A DNA stretch of 43,744 nt, from assembly GCA_024709245.1 (NCBI GenBank), contig JANJXB010000110.1, forward strand, positions 1 through 43,744, written 5' to 3'. Below are positions 25,314 to 33,564 of the stretch, piece after piece. Positions within the stretch are counted from its first letter, which is position 1, and each line of letters starts with the position of its first letter. The DNA comes from Acholeplasmataceae bacterium (GTDB lineage: Bacteria > Bacillota_I > Bacilli_A > Acholeplasmatales > Acholeplasmataceae). Position numbers and translations under genes: made by a program. The notes beneath the pieces were generated by a model. That model had not been told where the DNA came from. It worked only from the letters and a program-made list of their open reading frames with translations, and ran no database searches.

Positions 25314-26162
25314 CTAAAAAATAAGTACTGGGTGATAGTTTTGTGCTGAAACGACTTCATAGTAAGCAATCAGTTTACCCTGAGTGTCGGTTACGATGAA
25401 GGGTTCGTTCGTATCGGTTTGTCTTCCATCTAAGTATACACCATTTTGGACTAATTTCACCATGTAGTCGTTTAAGATGATGCGTTTTGTATCTTGGAAA
25501 AAGGTCTCGAGTGTGATACCATCTTCGAATTGAATCGCATCGATAGATTTTGCCTGATCCACATGATAATTTCCCACTGAAACCCGGTGCAAAGACTTCA
25601 ATGCGCCTTCTGTTTTTAGACGATGTGCCAAATCAACAGCAAGACTTCTGATGTAGGTTCCCTTCGATACCGATGCTATAAAATCAACTTCATGATTTTG
25701 AAATACTCCCGTTGCTTCAAAACGTTTGATCTCTACAGTTCTTGCATCACGATCGACTTCAATCCCAGATCGTGCAATATCATAGAGTTTTCTACCTTGC
25801 TTTTTGATTGCGGAATACATGGGTGGTACTTGATTATAGGTACCCAAGAAAGATTTCATGGCTTCATGAAGCGCAGTTTCTGTGAATTCAACGGGTTTAA
25901 AGGATGTGATTTTGCCAGTGACATCGTAGGTATCATAATGATTTCCGAAAACAATGGTTCCTGTGTATACTTTGTCTAGATTGGAAAAAAGGTGTGCCAG
26001 TTTGGTAGCCTTACCCAGACAGAGAATCATGAGTCCACTTGCGAAAGGATCGAGTGTACCCGTATGTCCGATTTTATCGATACCTAATTTTTTCTTCAGT
26101 TTATACACAACATCGTGACTTGTCAACCCTTTTGGCTTGTTGACAAAAAGAAAACCGTCCAT
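25314..26162 (-). CDS. truB: tRNA pseudouridine-55 synthase
   Basis: 282 aa; makes pseudouridine 55 in the T-loop of tRNAs. FVNKPKGLTSHDVV, GHTGTLDPFASGLM (catalytic Asp in TLDP) and KGTYIRSLAVDLA are conserved. Its leader is only about 9 bases, GGTGATCAC then ATG, from an extended -10 promoter at 26178-26186. Possible short PUA-like tail at the C-terminus. Confidence 0.96.
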   Translation of the reverse strand: MDGFLFVNKPKGLTSHDVVYKLKKKLGIDKIGHTGTLDPFASGLMILCLGKATKLAHLFSNLDKVYTGTIVFGNHYDTYDVTGKITSFKPVEFTETALHEAMKSFLGTYNQVPPMYSAIKKQGRKLYDIARSGIEVDRDARTVEIKRFEATGVFQNHEVDFIASVSKGTYIRSLAVDLAHRLKTEGALKSLHRVSVGNYHVDQAKSIDAIQFEDGITLETFFQDTKRIILNDYMVKLVQNGVYLDGRQTDTNEPFIVTDTQGKLIAYYEVVSAQNYHPVLIF

Positions 26163-26177
26163 GTGATCACCATGAAC

Positions 26178-26186
26178 ATTATACCA
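26178..26186 (-). promoter_or_regulatory. truB-ribF promoter (-10)
   Basis: Minus strand TG-G-TATAAT, an extended -10 (TATAAT at 26178-26183). The -35 region is only T-rich. It predicts a start near 26171. Confidence 0.7.
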
Positions 26187-26193
26187 AAAAATA

Positions 26194-26223
26194 AAGAAAA
26201 TAAAAAAAGCACTTTCGTGCTTT
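26194..26223 (-). terminator. trxA terminator
   Basis: Minus strand AAAGCAC, GAAA tetraloop, GTGCTTT (26206-26223), followed by TTTTATTTTC. Confidence 0.9.
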
Positions 26224-26225
26224 GA

Positions 26226-26534
26226 TTATTTAAATTGATTCATCCAAGCTGAAATTCTTTCCTTGGGTTGATAGCCACTTTGACGGTCAACTTCTTCACC
26301 ATCTTTATAGAGTACAACGGTGGGAACACTTCTAATGCCGGCTTCAATGGCCTGAGTTCTGAATAAATCGATGTCTAAACGATAAAATTTCGCATCTGTA
26401 AACTCGGTGGAAAGTGATTCTAATACAGGTTTCAACATCTTGCATGGTCCACACCATGTTGCGAAATATTGTACAACAACCAAACCCTGTTGTCCAATCA
26501 CTTCTTGATACGCTTGTCCTTGATAATCAATCAT
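26226..26534 (-). CDS. trxA: Thioredoxin
   Basis: 102 aa, cytoplasmic disulfide reductant. Active site ATWCGPCKMLKP and the cis-Pro loop RSVPTVVLYKDG are intact. GAGGGA precedes ATG 26534. It has its own promoter (26570-26598), starting just past mutS2, and its own terminator, so it is monocistronic. It could reduce MsrA (33065-33562), as thioredoxins do in general. Confidence 0.96.
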   Translation of the reverse strand: MIDYQGQAYQEVIGQQGLVVVQYFATWCGPCKMLKPVLESLSTEFTDAKFYRLDIDLFRTQAIEAGIRSVPTVVLYKDGEEVDRQSGYQPKERISAWMNQFK

Positions 26535-26569
26535 TAAATTTCCCTCATTTCTTTATTATTAACACTAAT

Positions 26570-26598
26570 ATTATATGTGTAAAAGTGTTTATTTTCAA
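26570..26598 (-). promoter_or_regulatory. trxA promoter
   Basis: Minus strand TTGAAA (26593-26598), 17 bases, TATAAT (26570-26575). Confidence 0.8.
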
Positions 26599-26608
26599 GC
26601 CCTTCGCA

Positions 26609-28930
26609 CTATTTTAGGGTGATTATTGTCACTCCGTTCAAACCTTCGCCTTCTTGACCAAAACGAGATGATTTGATATAGGGTGAATTTCTTAGATAAT
26701 CATAGACAGCTTTTCTCACGACGCCAGTACCAAATCCATGGATCACTCGAATGACTGAAAGTCCTGATAACAGTGCTGAATCAATGGCTTGATCCATGGC
26801 TTCTTTGACTTCTTCATACCGAAATCCTCGCAAATCAACTTCAAAATTCGCTTTTTTCTCTGGTGTTGAACCGGTTTGAATCTTTTCAGGACGGACAGTT
26901 TTCTGAGGTGTTTCTTTCATTGCATCTTTTCTTAAATCGGTTGATTTAAAGGATAAGTCAAACTTGCCAAAGACCACTCTGATGTCATCTTGCTTCATCG
27001 ATTTAATCGTACCATACTGCTGATATGGAATGATGAACACCTGATCACCTACGTTGAGTTCATCCGATTTACGGTACTCATGATCTGTCTCAACACCTTG
27101 ATTGAGTTGAAATTTTAAACTTGCAATTTCAGGATTCGAGAGTTCTTTCCTATTTTGTAGATCCGCAATCAATCTGCGCGCTTCATCCTTCAGTTGGTTC
27201 CATTTGGCTTCTTCTTTCGACTTCAATGTTTCGATGACTGCATCTTGTTCCTTGATTAACTTGTCTTTAAGGGTTTGATACTCCGTCTTCTCTCTTCTCA
27301 ATTCCTTTATTTCAAAAGCTAGCTTTTCTTTTTGACGTTCAAGATAGAGCATTTCATCATTCAGCTTTTCCATGGTCTTGGCCAAATCGGTTTGTCTGCC
27401 TTGATATATGGTTTCAGCATCTTTGACCACAGATTCGCTTAAGCCCAATCGTCTTGCGATGAGAAATGCATGCGATGAACCTGTTGTTCCCATTTGAAGA
27501 TAATAAAGAGGTTTCAGTGTTTTCTTATCAAAAGCAACACTTGCTGTGGTCATGTGAGGTTCTTCGTAAGCATAGCTCTTGAGTTCTGAGTAGTGGGTCG
27601 TGACCATCATCCGAATGTCGAATTTCTTGAAATGATTCAAAATAGCGATGGCTAAAGATACCCCTTCGTTTGGATCGGTTCCAGATCCGAGTTCATCGAG
27701 CAATATCAAGGTATTTGAATCAACATTTGAAATCATATCGATGATTTTAGTGAGATGGGATGAAAATGTTGACAGTGATTGACTGATGGATTGTTCATCA
27801 CCGATGTCAGCGAAAATTTGATTGAAAATCGCAATATTGGAAGCCTCACTTGCTGGAATGAGCAGTCCACATTGTGTCATCAAAGTCAATAAACCGACAG
27901 TTTTTAATGCAACTGTTTTACCCCCTGTGTTTGGACCTGTAATGAGCAAAGTTCTAATTTCAGAATCCAGTTCAAGTTGAATCGGTACCGCAATTTTTGG
28001 ATCGAGCAAAGGATGCTTTGCTTTGACAAGGGCAATGCGACCTTCCATATTGATGCTTGGTTTGATTCCAGAGATGGTTGATGCATATCTCGCTTTTGCA
28101 CTGATGAAATCGAGAGTTAGAAATAAATCAAGATTGTCTTTCAGAGACGCTTGAGACTCATGAACGGCTTCACTCATCATGGCAATGATTTTTTGAATTT
28201 CTTGTTCTTCTAACACATGAAGAGATTCGATTTCAGCCGTAATTTGCCGTGTGGCCTCAGGTTCGATGTAGATGGTTTGTTTGGTTTGAGACATGTCATG
28301 GATGACACCTTTGATCTTGTTTTTGAATGTCTCTTTGACGGGAATACAGAAACGATCATTTCGAATCACAATGACATTTTCATTCAAATAAGATGCGTAA
28401 TCCAACATGAGTTTATGGAGTCGATCTTGAAGACTTTTTTCCAGTTTGCTCATTTCTTTCCGGATTCTGAGAAGTTCAGGAGTCGCATCATCTAAGATTT
28501 GTCCATCTTCATCCATTTTGGACTGAATGTATTCAAGAAGTCTGGCATGTGAATGAATATCTGCGAAATAGTGTTTGAGTGTGTTCAGAGGGATTCTATT
28601 TTTTTCGGTTTCTACGTAATATTTAATGATATCTCTTTCCATGGATAAGAAAAGTCTCACATTAAGCAATTCCTGAATGGAAAAAACTCGATCCAAACTG
28701 GCATATCGCAGGAGTTCATGAATGTCATAATTTTCAATCAATGGCAAAACACCGCTTCGTAAAATGAGAGCAGTCATATCCATGACTTCATCAAGATTTT
28801 TCTCAATCAAAGACGGATCTGTCATGGGTTCCAATGAGAAAATGTCATTTCGCACCGTATCCGATTTGGCATAAGATGCCACCCGATCAAGGATGAGATG
28901 AAGTTCTAATGTTTTTGTCATAAATCGCAT
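26609..28930 (-). CDS. mutS2: MutS2 family protein (endonuclease/ribosome rescue ATPase)
   Basis: 773 aa. MutS-like core and ATPase: Walker A ITGPNTGGKTVALK and Walker B LILLDELGSGTDPNEG. Then a long coiled coil (about 500-630), a KOW-like segment and a C-terminal Smr nuclease domain with DLRGFRYEEV and VIHGFGTGVVR. It lacks the MutS mismatch-binding domain. Members suppress recombination, and in Bacillus act on collided ribosomes. AAGGTG fixes the start at ATG 28930; the ORF opens further upstream, into the divergent promoter region. No terminator is seen after it. Confidence 0.95.
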   Translation of the reverse strand: MRFMTKTLELHLILDRVASYAKSDTVRNDIFSLEPMTDPSLIEKNLDEVMDMTALILRSGVLPLIENYDIHELLRYASLDRVFSIQELLNVRLFLSMERDIIKYYVETEKNRIPLNTLKHYFADIHSHARLLEYIQSKMDEDGQILDDATPELLRIRKEMSKLEKSLQDRLHKLMLDYASYLNENVIVIRNDRFCIPVKETFKNKIKGVIHDMSQTKQTIYIEPEATRQITAEIESLHVLEEQEIQKIIAMMSEAVHESQASLKDNLDLFLTLDFISAKARYASTISGIKPSINMEGRIALVKAKHPLLDPKIAVPIQLELDSEIRTLLITGPNTGGKTVALKTVGLLTLMTQCGLLIPASEASNIAIFNQIFADIGDEQSISQSLSTFSSHLTKIIDMISNVDSNTLILLDELGSGTDPNEGVSLAIAILNHFKKFDIRMMVTTHYSELKSYAYEEPHMTTASVAFDKKTLKPLYYLQMGTTGSSHAFLIARRLGLSESVVKDAETIYQGRQTDLAKTMEKLNDEMLYLERQKEKLAFEIKELRREKTEYQTLKDKLIKEQDAVIETLKSKEEAKWNQLKDEARRLIADLQNRKELSNPEIASLKFQLNQGVETDHEYRKSDELNVGDQVFIIPYQQYGTIKSMKQDDIRVVFGKFDLSFKSTDLRKDAMKETPQKTVRPEKIQTGSTPEKKANFEVDLRGFRYEEVKEAMDQAIDSALLSGLSVIRVIHGFGTGVVRKAVYDYLRNSPYIKSSRFGQEGEGLNGVTIITLK

Positions 28931-28955
28931 GATGAACACCTTTTTTCTAGTTTCA

Positions 28956-28964
28956 TGATATAAT
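28956..28964 (+). promoter_or_regulatory. rnhC promoter (-10)
   Basis: TG-A-TATAAT, an extended -10 with TATAAT at 28959-28964, 23 bases before the start codon. The mutS2 promoter must lie in the same AT-rich spacer, facing the other way. Confidence 0.65.
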
Positions 28965-28987
28965 ATAAAGTATAAAGGGAGACATCG

Positions 28988-29845
28988 ATGAAACATTACA
29001 CCATTTCAGTCAATGACGACGAGCTCGAAAAACTCAATCGTGTCTATCAGTTCCATCAAGTCGAGGTGAGTAATCCTTACCTTCTTTTTCATGCCAAGCA
29101 CAATAATATCGAAGTCCTCGCTTATAAGACTGGAAAAGTACTCTTACAGGGTCCAGAAGTGACGCATGAATTGATTTCAATCAAGCGTCATTTAAATCGC
29201 GAAGATTATGCTGCAATCGGTTCTGATGAAGTTGGAACAGGTGATGTTTTTGGTCCGATTGTCGTCTGTGCACTTTACGCAAATCCTTCTGATATTGCAT
29301 TCCTTGAAGGATTGAATGTGAGAGATTCCAAGAACATGAGTGATAAGACCATCATTCAAGTTGCACCTAAGATTGCGCAACGTCTCATCCACTCACTGTT
29401 AATCCTCACCCCTCAAAAATACAATGAATTGGTTGAACAGGGAAATAACTTAAATAAAATCAAGGCTCGTCTTCATAATCAAGCCATCATCAAGACTTCT
29501 TCGAAACTTGAAGGTACTGTTCCGGTCATTGTTGACCAATTCTGCACACCACAATTATACTTTAATTACATCAAAGATGAAACCCTGATTTATCGAGATA
29601 TCGATTTTCATGTCAGAGCTGAATCTGTTCATATCTCGGTTGCAGCTGCTTCCATCATTGCTCGGTATGCCTTTTTAGTCAAAATCAAAGAATATGGCGA
29701 CAAGCTGAATGTGAATTTACTCAAAGGCGCAAGTAAGGAAGTTGATGATCAAATCAAATCCATACACGAAGCCCATGGCAAACAATCACTCTCACTCATC
29801 GCCAAAATGAATTATAAAAACATCACAAAACAGAATCTCTTCTAA
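28988..29845 (+). CDS. rnhC: Ribonuclease HIII
   Basis: 285 aa; cleaves RNA in RNA-DNA hybrids. N-terminal TBP-like substrate-binding domain (1-75), then the catalytic core with AIGSDEVGTGDVFGPIVV (the GSDEVG motif; G rather than RG is typical of HIII), the second Asp in LNVRDSKNMSDK, and a His/Glu-rich C-terminal helix. GGGAG precedes ATG 28988. It is divergent from mutS2. Its last 23 bases overlap the 3' end of the oppositely oriented rluD. Confidence 0.95.
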   Translation: MKHYTISVNDDELEKLNRVYQFHQVEVSNPYLLFHAKHNNIEVLAYKTGKVLLQGPEVTHELISIKRHLNREDYAAIGSDEVGTGDVFGPIVVCALYANPSDIAFLEGLNVRDSKNMSDKTIIQVAPKIAQRLIHSLLILTPQKYNELVEQGNNLNKIKARLHNQAIIKTSSKLEGTVPVIVDQFCTPQLYFNYIKDETLIYRDIDFHVRAESVHISVAAASIIARYAFLVKIKEYGDKLNVNLLKGASKEVDDQIKSIHEAHGKQSLSLIAKMNYKNITKQNLF

Positions 29846-30737
29846 GTTCTTGAATCAATTGTTGAAACTCAAGGGGCAATTCGGCTGTAAAAGTCATTTG
29901 CTCCTTTTTTGTCGGATGCATGAAGGAAAGTGTCTTTGCATGTAAGTATTGACCACTATTTCCAACGACTTCTTTCGGTCCATAAACTGGATCGCCGACC
30001 ACAGGATGTCCAATGTAGGACAGATGAACTCTGATTTGATGCGTTCTTCCCGTTTCGAGTTTGAGTTCAAGCAAAGTGTAACGATCAAATCTTTCAAGTA
30101 CTTTAAAATGGGTTTTTGCTGGTTTTCCGGTCGAAATCACAGTCATTTTGAGTCTATTTTTCGGATGTCTCGCAATGGGTGCATCAATCGAACCTTCATT
30201 TTCTTTAAACTGACCATAGACCAATGCAACATAGACTCTTAAAATATCATGAACCTGAAGATCATCGGATAAAGCTTGATGAGTGAAATCATTTTTCGCA
30301 ACCACCAGTAATCCTGAAGTGTCTTTATCAATCCTGTGAACAATGCCCGGACGTATGACACCGTTGATGGATGAAAGTTCATCCATTTGGTGAAGTAAAC
30401 CGTGGACTAGAGTTGCTTCAGATGTTGTCGATGCTGGATGGACAATGAGTCCCGATGGTTTATTGATGACAGCAAGATCGTCATCCTCATAGACGATATC
30501 CAAATTCAAATTGATGGCTTCTATACCTAACTTTTTGGGTTCAACAGGTTTCATTTCAATCACATCACCAGACTTCAAAATATGTCCGGTTTTGACCGAA
30601 ATCCCGTTGACTGTGATGTGCCCATCTTTAATCCGTTGTTGGACATAACTCCGACTTTGATCTTGATAAACCTTGGAGATCAGTACATGATCAAGTCTTA
30701 ACCCAATGTCATCTGGTTCAATGCTATACTTTGTCAT
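29823..30737 (-). CDS. rluD: RluA/RluD family 23S rRNA pseudouridine synthase
   Basis: 304 aa. N-terminal S4 RNA-binding domain (RLDHVLISKVYQDQSRSYVQQ), then the catalytic domain with GIVHRIDKDTSGLLVVAKN (catalytic Asp in HRIDKDTSG) and LETGRTHQIRVHL. RluD-like by length and S4 domain; target positions unconfirmed. AGGTGG before ATG 30737; the frame is open upstream inside lspA and overlaps that gene by 14 bases. Last gene of the T-box-led run. Confidence 0.92.
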   Translation of the reverse strand: MTKYSIEPDDIGLRLDHVLISKVYQDQSRSYVQQRIKDGHITVNGISVKTGHILKSGDVIEMKPVEPKKLGIEAINLNLDIVYEDDDLAVINKPSGLIVHPASTTSEATLVHGLLHQMDELSSINGVIRPGIVHRIDKDTSGLLVVAKNDFTHQALSDDLQVHDILRVYVALVYGQFKENEGSIDAPIARHPKNRLKMTVISTGKPAKTHFKVLERFDRYTLLELKLETGRTHQIRVHLSYIGHPVVGDPVYGPKEVVGNSGQYLHAKTLSFMHPTKKEQMTFTAELPLEFQQLIQELRRDSVL

Positions 30738-31233
30738 GTGTGACCACCTTTTTTCGTTTTGTTTCAAAGAAAAACAAGTCAATCGCAAATAAAACGATTC
30801 CTAAACTTAAATAAAGATCTGCGAAGTTATTGTAAAAATTGGATGCGTTGAATAGATTTAAAATATAGTCCAGAAAGGGATAGTGCAGAAAATCAATGAC
30901 GTAACCGAGCATTGCACGGTCGATAGCATTCCCTAAGGTTCCAGCAATGAATAAAACGATGGACCAGCTGTATGTTTTTTTGATTTTAAAATCCACTTCT
31001 AAAAATAAATACCCAAACATCGCAAGCGCAATGACGGTAACAATCATGAATAAAAACTGCTGATCCTGAAGCATGGAACCAGAAGCTCCGCGATTTTCGC
31101 GATAAGCAAGATGCAGCACATGTGGAATCCACACAAGATCCGGATCAGATAATGTGATGAATGCCTTTGCCAAGTGTTTGGTCAATTGGTCAAGAAAAAG
31201 CAAGATAAAAATCAATAGTGCGCCTTTTTTCAT
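30724..31233 (-). CDS. lspA: Prolipoprotein signal peptidase (LspA)
   Basis: 169 aa, four membrane helices; removes signal peptides before the lipid-modified cysteine. Catalytic aspartates lie in GNAIDRAMLGYVIDFL and NNFADLYLSLGI; ENRGASGSM is also conserved. It would process the lipoproteins at 1538 and 15419. GGAGA five bases before ATG 31233 sets the start; a GTG one codon earlier is too close. Next to rluD, as in many Firmicutes. Confidence 0.96.
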   Translation of the reverse strand: MKKGALLIFILLFLDQLTKHLAKAFITLSDPDLVWIPHVLHLAYRENRGASGSMLQDQQFLFMIVTVIALAMFGYLFLEVDFKIKKTYSWSIVLFIAGTLGNAIDRAMLGYVIDFLHYPFLDYILNLFNASNFYNNFADLYLSLGIVLFAIDLFFFETKRKKVVTHDKV

Positions 31234-31242
31234 CACAGTCTC

Positions 31243-31629
31243 CTAAAATACAGTCGTAAGTACTACAAAACCGATGATTGCAAAAACGAATGCGAGAAGA
31301 CTACTTTCAAAGAGTTGTGGTGTTCTGGTATCCACATCTTCAATTTGAGGAAAGTAGTTTTTCAAGAGTCGATAGTAAAAGAAATAATACAGAAAACTCC
31401 AACCCATCACAACGAAAACCAATAAAACCGATAATAAAAATGTGAGTTTAGTATATATAAACATGTTGATGATGATCAAAACGATGGGAAGCAGGACTAA
31501 AACCGAAAGGAGGAGTGCACCGAGAACAGATCGAATGACACCTTGAATTGTGGTTTTGGAATCAATGAGTTTATTCAGTTTTTTGACACGGTATATGAAA
31601 CGGTCAATTCGGTCAATTAAAGTTTTCAT
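31243..31629 (-). CDS. Hypothetical three-helix membrane protein
   Basis: 128 aa, not recognised. Basic N-terminus (four K/R within the first 20 residues), then hydrophobic helices at about 35-57, 63-86 and 107-127, with an acidic linker (QIEDVDTRTP) between helices 2 and 3. It overlaps the end of the sepM-like gene by 17 bases and lies 9 bases before lspA, so it is probably translated by coupling. No cysteines or catalytic motif. The place between a membrane protease and signal peptidase II suggests a cell-surface role, but this is only context. Confidence 0.75.
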   Translation of the reverse strand: MKTLIDRIDRFIYRVKKLNKLIDSKTTIQGVIRSVLGALLLSVLVLLPIVLIIINMFIYTKLTFLLSVLLVFVVMGWSFLYYFFYYRLLKNYFPQIEDVDTRTPQLFESSLLAFVFAIIGFVVLTTVF

Positions 31630-32608
31630 GGAGCCACAAAACCGCCTCTTCTATTGTTGATACAACGACCAATTCATAGTCGAATTCAAGGTCGGAAATC
31701 TCTTGAAAATGAGTCTCTGGAATGAAGAATATATCGACTTTTTGATACATTGCAGTGACAATTTTTTGTCGGATTCCACCAATTGGACCGATGTTTCCAT
31801 CCATCTGAATGGTTCCTGTTCCTGCGATTTTAAGATCGCCAATGTTTAATTTTAGTAAACTTGCATAAATACTAAGGGTTTGCATCATCCCACCACTTGG
31901 CCCACCAACGATGTTGTTGACACCAGGTAAATCAAATGAAGGTTGTGATGCTAGGATCTCGTCATTTCTCAAGAATCGAATGCTAAGTTCTCCTGGAACC
32001 TTTTCATAATCCACAGTATGATAACTGACAGATTGACCTTCAATTCGCTTAATCGTCATCTGATACTGATCCTGTTGTGTCAAAAGGATGAATGAATCAT
32101 GCGTGTGATCTGCATAGTTTTCTCCATTGATTGATACAACTTCGTCACCAATTTGAAGTTCAGACAGTCTCGAAGGTCTCATGTAGATGTAAAGTCCACG
32201 ATATTCTGTTTCAATGGAGATTGATGAATCTTCAAGCATGGCCAGTTGATATGCTTGTATGAGTGATGTCTTCAGTGAAACCAGTTTTGAAAGCTGACCC
32301 GCTCGATACTCATCTTGAAAACTCATGTCTTTTTCTCGATCAGTTGTTTCATAGACATCCATGGTTGGATCATTGTAGAGCATAAAATACTGAAAAGCTG
32401 TGATTGGATCATATGAATAGACATATATCGTATTAAAATCACCGACAGGTTCCACACCATCGATCGTGATGAAGTTTTGAACTGGAGTGAGATTACCGGG
32501 TGCTGTTACACTATAGTCAGTTGGCATGACGAGTACCATCACCAAATAGAGATAAGGAAAAATCAATACAATGATGAGTTTCTGATACGTTTTAAGTAGT
32601 TTCAACAT
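31613..32608 (-). CDS. SepM/YlbL-like PDZ and Lon-type (S16) serine protease
   Basis: 331 aa, anchored by an N-terminal helix (about 11-29) with the rest outside. A PDZ domain is at about 125-200 (LQIGDEVVSINGENY) and a Lon-like S16 domain at 205-330, with nucleophile Ser238 in GGPSGG and general base Lys282 in GGIRQK. Relatives process signalling peptides (SepM in streptococci) or cleave cell-division inhibitors at the membrane (YlbL in Bacillus); the substrate here is unknown. It overlaps comEB by 17 bases. Confidence 0.88.
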   Translation of the reverse strand: MLKLLKTYQKLIIVLIFPYLYLVMVLVMPTDYSVTAPGNLTPVQNFITIDGVEPVGDFNTIYVYSYDPITAFQYFMLYNDPTMDVYETTDREKDMSFQDEYRAGQLSKLVSLKTSLIQAYQLAMLEDSSISIETEYRGLYIYMRPSRLSELQIGDEVVSINGENYADHTHDSFILLTQQDQYQMTIKRIEGQSVSYHTVDYEKVPGELSIRFLRNDEILASQPSFDLPGVNNIVGGPSGGMMQTLSIYASLLKLNIGDLKIAGTGTIQMDGNIGPIGGIRQKIVTAMYQKVDIFFIPETHFQEISDLEFDYELVVVSTIEEAVLWLHENFN

Positions 32609-33065
32609 AACTCAGTTCACCCACTTCAATTTGCCTGTAACGGACACCAGCAGCCTTAAGCATCTTGATGGCAGCAGCATGCTCTTTGGAATCTGAATAT
32701 TTGTTGCTTTCATAAACAATTTCTTGAATGCCTGACTGAATGATAAGCTTTGTACATTCATTGCATGGAAAAAGCGTCACGAAAATCGAGGACCCTTTTA
32801 AGTTTTGAGTCGCATTCAAAATCGCGTTCGCTTCAGCGTGAACCACATAAGGATACTTGGTTTCGGTATACTCACCTTGATTACCCCATGGAAAATCCTG
32901 ATCCTCACATCCTCTTGGCAAACCATTGTATCCGATACCTACAATACGACGGTCGCTGTTGATGATGCATGCCCCCACTTGAGTGGATGGATCTTTACTC
33001 CGTAGGGCAGATAACTTGGCAACACCCATGAAATATTGGTCCCAACTGATATAGTCCTTACGCAT
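32592..33065 (-). CDS. comEB: Deoxycytidylate deaminase (ComEB-like)
   Basis: 157 aa zinc enzyme converting dCMP to dUMP for thymidylate synthesis. Zinc and proton-shuttle motif VVHAEANAI and second zinc motif LFPCNECTKLI are present; PSTQVGACI and GYNGLPRGC are typical of dCMP deaminases. No other competence gene is nearby, so the name reflects the family only. Start overlaps the msrA stop by one base (TAATG). Confidence 0.94.
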   Translation of the reverse strand: MRKDYISWDQYFMGVAKLSALRSKDPSTQVGACIINSDRRIVGIGYNGLPRGCEDQDFPWGNQGEYTETKYPYVVHAEANAILNATQNLKGSSIFVTLFPCNECTKLIIQSGIQEIVYESNKYSDSKEHAAAIKMLKAAGVRYRQIEVGELSYVETT

Positions 33066-33562
33066 TACTTGAGTTCCTCTTTCTTAGCCATGCCCAAATC
33101 AACATGGCAATATCCACCGGGATTCTTTTTTAAGTAATCCTGGTGATATTCTTCTGCCAGTTCATAATCCAATGCTTTTTTCACTTTGGTTTGAACTTTG
33201 GGATACTTAGTTCCAAAATAAGCCTTCATATAATTGGTGATGACTGTCTCATCTTCACTTTGTTCAACATAGATGCCAGAACGGTATTGTCGACCAATGT
33301 CATGGCCTTGCTTATTGATGGAGTAGGGATCGACAATTCTAAAAAACTGTTCCAAAATTTGTTCAAGCTTAATCACTTGTTCATCATACACAACACGCAC
33401 CGCTTCCGCATGTGTTGCAAGTCCATTACAAACTTCTTTATAGGTTGGATTTTTCTTATTGCCATCGACATAACCTGTCGATGTGTCTAAAACGCCTTTG
33501 AGTTGATTAAAATAAGCTTCAACTCCCCAGAAACATCCACCGGCTAAAATGATTGATTTCAT
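33065..33562 (-). CDS. msrA: Peptide methionine sulfoxide reductase A
   Basis: 165 aa; reduces methionine-S-sulfoxide in proteins. Active-site Cys in GGCFWGVE, with GHDIGRQYRSGIY and EEYHQDYLKKNPGGYC (resolving Cys in GGYC). GGAGT with 6-base spacing supports ATG 33562; a GTG at 33568 overlapping the aspS stop (GTGA) is an alternative. Thioredoxin (26226-26534) is the usual electron donor. Confidence 0.96.
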   Translation of the reverse strand: MKSIILAGGCFWGVEAYFNQLKGVLDTSTGYVDGNKKNPTYKEVCNGLATHAEAVRVVYDEQVIKLEQILEQFFRIVDPYSINKQGHDIGRQYRSGIYVEQSEDETVITNYMKAYFGTKYPKVQTKVKKALDYELAEEYHQDYLKKNPGGYCHVDLGMAKKEELK

Positions 33563-33564
33563 GT

